Source of the DNA: JBDKTH01 sp964558295
GTDB taxonomy: Bacteria; Planctomycetota; Planctomycetia; Pirellulales; Thermoguttaceae
Assembly (NCBI GenBank): GCA_964558295.1
Contig: CAZLDQ010000311.1
Coordinates: 1-5,303, forward strand
Direction: 5' to 3'
Length of the DNA stretch: 5,303 nt
Under the pieces are notes generated by a model. That model did no database searches and was not told the origin of the DNA. It worked only from the letters and a program-made list of their open reading frames with translations. Below are positions 1-5,303 of this stretch, piece by piece (the first letter of the stretch is position 1; each line of letters opens with the position of its first letter). The position numbers and the translations under genes are program-made.

Positions 1-57
1 ACCCTCCCCCTCCACGGACCTGCTATCCTTCGTTCATCATTTTCTGTATTCTCCCCC

Positions 58-1059
<1,002 letters not shown>

Positions 1060-1066
1060 TGATTGG

Positions 1067-1070
1067 TCCT
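1067..1070 (-). promoter_or_regulatory. Ribosome binding site of the MoxR gene
   Basis: On the minus strand an AGGA sits seven bases before the ATG at 1059, a normal Shine-Dalgarno position. It overlaps the in-frame TAG that rules out a longer N-terminus. It is the only clear Shine-Dalgarno-like site among the three genes here. The match is just four bases, so confidence is moderate. Confidence 0.5.
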
Positions 1071-1120
1071 ATCCACTAAATGGCCGTATCTCTCGCTGCA
1101 CGGCAATCATCGTTCAACAA

Positions 1121-4100
1121 TCATCCTTCCCGTTGTTCCCGCGCCTTTTTCTTGGCGCGGAGCAAGCGTTCCGTGTAGCTCTCCTCCTGGCTTTCTTGGG
1201 TTAACGTGGGGACCGACGAGGCTGGGCTGGCGGCAATTGGCCGGGCCTGGGGCTCTTTGGGTACGTCCGTTTCGGCCGGCGCATCGGCCGGTGTTGCGAA
1301 GCGAGCGCTCGCACGAATCTGCTCCAACTGGCTGCTGACTTCGGCCTTGCGGTTTTGCAGACGCTGGATCGTGGCGGGTTCCTCAGCCGCCGGCGTACGA
1401 CGCAGCAGTCGGCCAGCCAGACGGGGCACCCAGGCGAAGCTGACCTGAACGCGGCGCACAAAGACGTCAAAGAAGAATAGGCAACTCCCCACGAGCACGA
1501 GGTAGTACCAGATGTCTTGGCTGCTGGTGGCCTTGGGCAAATCGTGACGGAAAGGGTCGACCGCCAGAAGCGATTCTGTGGAGCTGGCCTTATCCCAAGG
1601 CTCGATCAGCCGCCCGGGCGAGCCTCCTTTGGGCTTCATTTGGGCGAGTCGCTCCAAAAGAGGGGTGTTGGGCGGCCGCCCGCGAAATTCATCGGAATAG
1701 GGGATGTTCACCCCGGTACGGATCGGCGATTTCCCTGGGCCTGGGCTGATGAGGATCATATAGCTGCCCGATTCCTGGGCGGGAAATGTCCCCACGTAGC
1801 GGCCCGGCGCCGTCTGCTCTAGCTTCACTTCCGTTGCCCCAAGATCGGGACGGACCATGCCGGCCGACATCTCCAAGAAGTTGAGGAACTCGTCGTTCTT
1901 ATCCAACGCCGTAATCACCACGCGGACTTGCCCGTCCTGAACATCCGTGGCCACACTGAACTTCCCTTCCTCTTGGACCGGACGCATCGACCAGCGAATC
2001 ATCTGCCCAAAGAATTTGTCGTAGTTTGCCCAACCGGTCCAACGATTGGCATACTGATGCCCCGCATCGGTCGTGAAGGCCACCGCCTTGCCGAGGCCAT
2101 AGGTCCAACTGGCCAGGATCGTGGCGTTCTTCTCGGTGGCCGGTTCGGGACTGACAAGCGAGACTTCGACCAGGGGATTGTCTTTGACCGTGGTCAGCAC
2201 ATAGCCGGTGATGGGCGGGAACGGATCGTTGATCCCGCCGATTATCTCGTGAGGATAGCGGATTCGCGGCGAGAACCCCAACTCGTTGCGATAGACAAGC
2301 GACTGGGTTACCCGGCGTGCCTCGTGTTGGAAGATCCGCGGCAGGGCCTGGGGATTATTCACCTGGTAATACTTCCCGCCGGTCTGCGAGGCGATGCGAG
2401 CCATCACTTGGCTGTCGGCCAAGCCATGCGTACCCACGGCGACCGTGGAGACGGTGATCTGGTTCTGCTGGAGGGCATTGATCACGCCGTTCGTCGGTGG
2501 CGATGGATCACCGTCGCTGATGACGATCAGATGCTTGACCGCCGCATCAGGGAGCTTCAACAGCGCTTTGTAGGCCATGACCATACCGGGGTCGAAGTCG
2601 GGCATGTCGCCGGGCACCATCCCACCGAGCCGGCTAAGCATCTGGTTCCGATTCGGCCCCACGACGATCATTCCCGGATTCCACAGCCATTCGGTTCGGC
2701 CTGACGTATGGCTGTAGTGAATCACCCCGCAGTAGTCGCGTGCACCGAGCGCATTGAGGGCTTCGGCGGCGATCTTTTTCTGCCAGAAATTCCCCTGGGC
2801 CATTTCCGAGGCATGCATCACCATGGCCAGCGCCCCACGCGGCACGATCTTGGCGCTTTTGATCTGGAAGTCGACCGGCATCGCCTTTTCCAGTTCCGTG
2901 TTGTTCCATCCGCCGGCACCAAAACTGTTGGCCACGCCGAGCATCACCAGTCCCGCACCCATCTGTTGCGTATTGCGCACGAGCATCTGGATCTGCCCAT
3001 CGGAAAAATGTTCCCGAGGCACATTCGCCAAAAGCACGGCGTCGTACTGCTGCAGTTCGGCCAGCGTGTTGAATCCCTGGTTGCTGGGTACCACGACAAC
3101 ATCCAGATTGTGCCGTCGCAAGGCCTCGGCCAACCGGTCGTACTGACCGCGGGCCTGATGATCCTCGATCAAGAGGACCTGTCCTTTGCCACGTATATGG
3201 GAAAACGTGGTGGCCCGGTTGTTCTGCGACATGGTGTCGTCTTGGGCCTTGTCGGGCACGAACAACGCCTCATAGTTGTAGAATCCGGCTGCGTCGATCG
3301 CCTGCCGCACCGTGTAGACCCGTTTTCCTGGGGGAAGCTCGATGGGGCCCTCACTGACCACGACCGACTCGCCGCGCACCTGTCTTTTGAGCACCAGTTT
3401 GCCGCAGACTGTGCCAGATTCCCCACTGGCCGCTTCACGCGTATTGTTCAAAACGACTTTCAGGTCGAACGGCTCGCCGCAACGCAGATCGTTGGGAACC
3501 GTAATCCGTTCTATCAGTACTTCGCCGCGACGACCATAGCGCACCGGCACGACATCGATTCCCACGCCCGAGTCGGCCAAGGCCTGGGCCTGTTCCAAAG
3601 CGTCGCCGAGGTTCTCGTTTCCATCGCTGATCATGACGATTCGTTTTGCAGCGTCCTCGGGAAACGAGGCCTGGGCCAGACGCATGGCGGCAGCTAAGTT
3701 CGTGTATTGGGGATCCAGGGAACTCTCAAGATTCTGAGCCATTTGCACGTCATCGTCAAACGGCGGAACTTCGATCGCCCCTTCCCGGCCAAAGACGATC
3801 ACCCCGGCCCGATCGTTCTGCTTGCGGTGCCGCTTGATCGAGGCGTTAACATACTCGACCATGGCCCGGCGCTGCTCCTCGGGAATGCTCAACGACTGAT
3901 CGAGTACATAGATCACCGTCAGACGGTCGCTGACGCGGACTGTCTGCGTTTCGGCCAGAGCGAGGATGATCAAGACCAGCACCAAGGTACGCAGGCCGAT
4001 CACCGTGAGCCTCCGCAGCCGGCCAAAGGCACGCAGACTGCGATAGCCGTACCACCACAACACTGGCAAGATGGCCGAGAGCAGAAGGTACCAAGGCGAT

Positions 4101-4126
4101 TCAAAGGTTAGGCGGTAGCCAGACAT
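1121..4126 (-). CDS. BatA-like membrane protein: two VWA regions plus GATase1-like domain
   Basis: This 1001-residue protein is a probable inner-membrane partner of the MoxR ATPase. The N-terminus is BatA-like: two membrane segments (about 12-28 and 41-58) flank an arginine-rich, hence cytoplasmic, loop (29-40). VWA1 (about 69-200) has an intact metal-ion-dependent adhesion site: DQSLS (76-80), T142 and D168 in ISDG. A beta-sandwich-like region (201-308) follows. A GATase1-like fold starts at about 315 and includes the SFGAGGWNNT segment (401-410). VWA2 (about 432-603) keeps ISDGD (D538) but has HASEM where DxSxS is expected. The GATase1-like fold seems to resume at 620-716, with GLGKAVAFTTD (677-687) and the W/F-rich RW segment. 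A second sandwich-like region (717-810) leads to a third membrane segment (about 871-890) and a cytoplasmic tail with a coiled-coil-like stretch (918-940) and a charged terminal helix. The ATG at 4126 is the earliest start because an in-frame TGA lies 12 bases upstream; no Shine-Dalgarno is visible. The domain calls are secure, the ligand is unknown, and old labels such as amidotransferase or chloride channel should not be taken as function. Confidence 0.93.
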   Translation of the reverse strand: MSGYRLTFESPWYLLLSAILPVLWWYGYRSLRAFGRLRRLTVIGLRTLVLVLIILALAETQTVRVSDRLTVIYVLDQSLSIPEEQRRAMVEYVNASIKRHRKQNDRAGVIVFGREGAIEVPPFDDDVQMAQNLESSLDPQYTNLAAAMRLAQASFPEDAAKRIVMISDGNENLGDALEQAQALADSGVGIDVVPVRYGRRGEVLIERITVPNDLRCGEPFDLKVVLNNTREAASGESGTVCGKLVLKRQVRGESVVVSEGPIELPPGKRVYTVRQAIDAAGFYNYEALFVPDKAQDDTMSQNNRATTFSHIRGKGQVLLIEDHQARGQYDRLAEALRRHNLDVVVVPSNQGFNTLAELQQYDAVLLANVPREHFSDGQIQMLVRNTQQMGAGLVMLGVANSFGAGGWNNTELEKAMPVDFQIKSAKIVPRGALAMVMHASEMAQGNFWQKKIAAEALNALGARDYCGVIHYSHTSGRTEWLWNPGMIVVGPNRNQMLSRLGGMVPGDMPDFDPGMVMAYKALLKLPDAAVKHLIVISDGDPSPPTNGVINALQQNQITVSTVAVGTHGLADSQVMARIASQTGGKYYQVNNPQALPRIFQHEARRVTQSLVYRNELGFSPRIRYPHEIIGGINDPFPPITGYVLTTVKDNPLVEVSLVSPEPATEKNATILASWTYGLGKAVAFTTDAGHQYANRWTGWANYDKFFGQMIRWSMRPVQEEGKFSVATDVQDGQVRVVITALDKNDEFLNFLEMSAGMVRPDLGATEVKLEQTAPGRYVGTFPAQESGSYMILISPGPGKSPIRTGVNIPYSDEFRGRPPNTPLLERLAQMKPKGGSPGRLIEPWDKASSTESLLAVDPFRHDLPKATSSQDIWYYLVLVGSCLFFFDVFVRRVQVSFAWVPRLAGRLLRRTPAAEEPATIQRLQNRKAEVSSQLEQIRASARFATPADAPAETDVPKEPQARPIAASPASSVPTLTQESQEESYTERLLRAKKKAREQREG

Positions 4127-4232
4127 GTGCGCGGAGCGTCAGCAATCAGAAGCATGGAAGACGCAAGGGAGTTGAGAATCGGAGACTGGAAATTGGAGCG
4201 GGGCCACATCACGACTGGCGCACGAGGCCGGT
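4127..4232. repeat. Intergenic spacer with a short imperfect direct repeat
   Basis: This 106-base gap between the NHL and VWA genes contains, at about 4168-4198 on the plus strand, two adjacent copies of a 13-14 base unit (GGAGTTGAGAATC, then GGAGACTGGAAATT) followed by the start of a third (GGAG). Read on the minus strand it is pyrimidine-rich with TCTCC/TTTCC steps. I see no strong hairpin with a T tract, no clear promoter and no ribosome binding site before the VWA start. It may be untranslated spacer inside one transcript; a promoter here cannot be excluded by eye. Confidence 0.35.
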
Positions 4233-5243
4233 TCATTTGCATTTGGTCTTTCTCGCTGCTCCATTTGCCATCCCCCTCGAAAGCAAGACCCGTTGCACGC
4301 GATGATTTCCCGTATCCAGTACATGGATTCTCCCCTGGCCATCGAGTACCAAGGCCCAGGGGCTGTCCAACTGGCCTTCCCCGCGTCCGTGGGTGCCCCA
4401 ACAACCAAGCGATTGACCGTCACGGGTGAAATGCTGGATGCGATGGTTGCCAAACTCAGCGATGTAAACCGTGCCGTCAGGGTGCAGAATGAGATCATAC
4501 GGATAGTAAAGCTGCCCCGGTGCCCCGCCTGGGGTCCCCCAAATCTTCAGGAGCCTGCCTTCACTGTCGAAGACCTGGATGCGATGGTTGCAGGCGTCGG
4601 TGACCCAGAGGTGCCCTTCCTCGTCAAGAGCCAGATTCTGAGGGCGACTGAATTCGCCGGGCGCTGAGCCATGCTTGCCCCACTGGCAGAGAAACTTGCC
4701 TTCGGCCGTGAACTTCTGGATGCGATCGTATTCGCCGTACTCGCCGATGTAGTAGTTGCCCTGAGTGTCTTGCACGGCGTCAGTTACCAAACCAAACTCA
4801 CCGGGCTTCTGTCCCAGCGTGCCGCCGATCGTGCGGAGCAACTCGCCTTCCGGGGAATAGATCAGAAGACGACTGTAGTGAGTATCCGCGACCAGGACGT
4901 TTCCATCGATCCCGATTGAAAGTCCCGTGGGCTTGCCTGCCTCATGGGTGGGGGTGCTCCAACCATGAAGGAAATGACCATCCGGATCGAAGGCCTGAAT
5001 GCGCGCAGTCATGTCGACGATGTAGATCCGTTGGTTGCGATCGATTGCCATCGCCCGGGGCTTCTGCAACCGCCCCTGGGAAATCCCGCGGCGGGCCCAA
5101 ACCTTGTCGAGATGTCCGAAGGAGCAAGAGGAGTCTTCCTCACAACCGGACAGCAAGAGGACGAGCAAGACTAGGGCGAGCGGCCCCCCGCGCAGCAGTT
5201 CACAATCCTTGAATACCGGAGGTATGCGTGTTGGCCAGCTCAT
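4233..5243 (-). CDS. NHL-repeat beta-propeller lipoprotein
   Basis: This is an exported lipoprotein made of NHL repeats, a fold that binds proteins, nucleic acids or small ligands. From the ATG at 5243 it has 336 residues. A signal peptide with a hydrophobic core (PLALVLLVLLL) ends in the lipobox LSGC, with the lipidated cysteine at residue 34, followed by an acidic EEDSS; this predicts a periplasm-facing membrane anchor. Six NHL blades follow, beginning near residues 54, 103, 146, 192, 239 and 286. Each carries a G-x-F/L entry, a D/E-x-x-G turn and a final W/I-G. The arginines of the conserved N-H-R-I/V-Q element in blades 3-6 are exactly 47 residues apart. Six blades fit a complete propeller, with no catalytic residues recognised. 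The C-terminal tail is lysine-rich. The start is the least certain part: TTG at 5249 is also possible, and the frame stays open to the window edge. The ATG is preferred because it gives a standard lipoprotein signal peptide and forms an ATGA overlap with a possible upstream stop. Its place ahead of the VWA and MoxR genes suggests a role in the same envelope system. Confidence 0.9.
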   Translation of the reverse strand: MSWPTRIPPVFKDCELLRGGPLALVLLVLLLSGCEEDSSCSFGHLDKVWARRGISQGRLQKPRAMAIDRNQRIYIVDMTARIQAFDPDGHFLHGWSTPTHEAGKPTGLSIGIDGNVLVADTHYSRLLIYSPEGELLRTIGGTLGQKPGEFGLVTDAVQDTQGNYYIGEYGEYDRIQKFTAEGKFLCQWGKHGSAPGEFSRPQNLALDEEGHLWVTDACNHRIQVFDSEGRLLKIWGTPGGAPGQLYYPYDLILHPDGTVYIAEFGNHRIQHFTRDGQSLGCWGTHGRGEGQLDSPWALVLDGQGRIHVLDTGNHRVQRVLLSRGMANGAARKTKCK

Positions 5244-5302
5244 GCCCAAGATTTCCAGCCCCAGCCCCGGAGTTTCGCCCCCTTGCCGAGAAGCCCACTG
5301 TT
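5240..5302 (-). other. Possible C-terminal end of an upstream gene (ATGA overlap)
   Basis: On the minus strand one frame is open from the window edge and ends at a TGA (5242-5240) that overlaps the ATG of the NHL gene as ATGA, a common layout for translationally coupled genes. The 20 visible residues end in GWGWKSWA and match no family I recognise. The other two frames are also open to the edge, so coding here is only a possibility. The stretch is G-rich and may instead be untranslated leader. Confidence 0.22.
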
Positions 5303-5303
5303 T

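Noticed and set aside
1..57. Start of a further downstream gene on the minus strand (ATG ATG near 36-41, or GTG at 13-15)
   Set aside because: The ATG pair is followed by a stop after five codons, and the GTG has only four codons before the window edge, too little to support a gene. A purine-rich tract (GGGGGGAG on the minus strand) follows the MoxR stop but is not a terminator hairpin.
1060..1120. Terminator or promoter between the VWA and MoxR genes
   Set aside because: I found no stable inverted repeat with a T tract and no convincing -35/-10 pair in these 61 bases; the gap fits a simple intra-operon spacer.
1928..2704. Plus-strand open frame of 258 codons opposite the VWA2 and GATase-like coding region
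   Set aside because: It is antisense to well-supported coding sequence and shows no family motif; together with the neighbouring antisense frame it is best explained by the codon bias of the VWA gene.
2708..3697. Long plus-strand open frame (329 codons) opposite the VWA gene
   Set aside because: It is antisense to a gene with clear domains, its translation has no recognisable motif or membrane pattern, and its His/Arg/Gly-rich composition is typical of a shadow of GC-rich coding sequence.
4108..4498. Small alternative frames spanning the NHL-VWA junction on either strand
   Set aside because: They overlap the ends of two well-supported genes, carry no motif, and their apparent starts fall inside the NHL coding sequence or the repeat-like spacer.

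Overview
The window reads as three genes of one apparent operon, all on the minus strand, so it is transcribed from high to low coordinates. The order is a six-bladed NHL-repeat lipoprotein (about 4233-5243), a 1001-residue inner-membrane protein with two von Willebrand factor A (VWA) regions and a glutamine-amidotransferase-like (GATase1-like) region (1121-4126), and a MoxR-type AAA+ ATPase (58-1059). The gaps are 106 bases (4127-4232) and 61 bases (1060-1120). I see no rRNA, tRNA, CRISPR array, insertion sequence or convincing terminator. The long plus-strand open frames lie opposite the VWA gene and look like shadows of it.

The likely source is a planctomycete (Planctomycetota, perhaps Pirellulales-like). 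The base composition is moderately GC-rich, Shine-Dalgarno signals are weak or absent, and very large BatA-like VWA/GATase1-like membrane proteins beside MoxR are typical of that phylum. This assignment rests on family knowledge and was not tested by a database search.

How the genes may work together: MoxR ATPases act as chaperone-like AAA+ machines and are commonly encoded beside VWA proteins (RavA-ViaA and the Bat/aerotolerance clusters are known examples). The charge pattern of the VWA protein places VWA1, the GATase1-like region and VWA2 in the periplasm. Its coiled-coil C-terminal tail of about 110 residues is placed in the cytoplasm, where MoxR acts. The NHL lipoprotein would sit on the periplasmic side and could be a ligand-binding or scaffold partner. 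A reasonable model is a MoxR-driven, membrane-spanning assembly that remodels or senses envelope proteins; its substrate cannot be read from the sequence. The DUF58 gene that usually accompanies MoxR is not in the window and may lie beyond base 1.

The points most worth a second look are in the VWA protein. VWA1 has an intact metal site, whereas VWA2 has a degraded one and appears to be inserted inside the GATase1-like domain, which itself lacks the catalytic cysteine. The right edge (5244-5303) is also unresolved: the NHL frame stays open to the window end, while another frame ends in an ATGA overlap with the NHL start.
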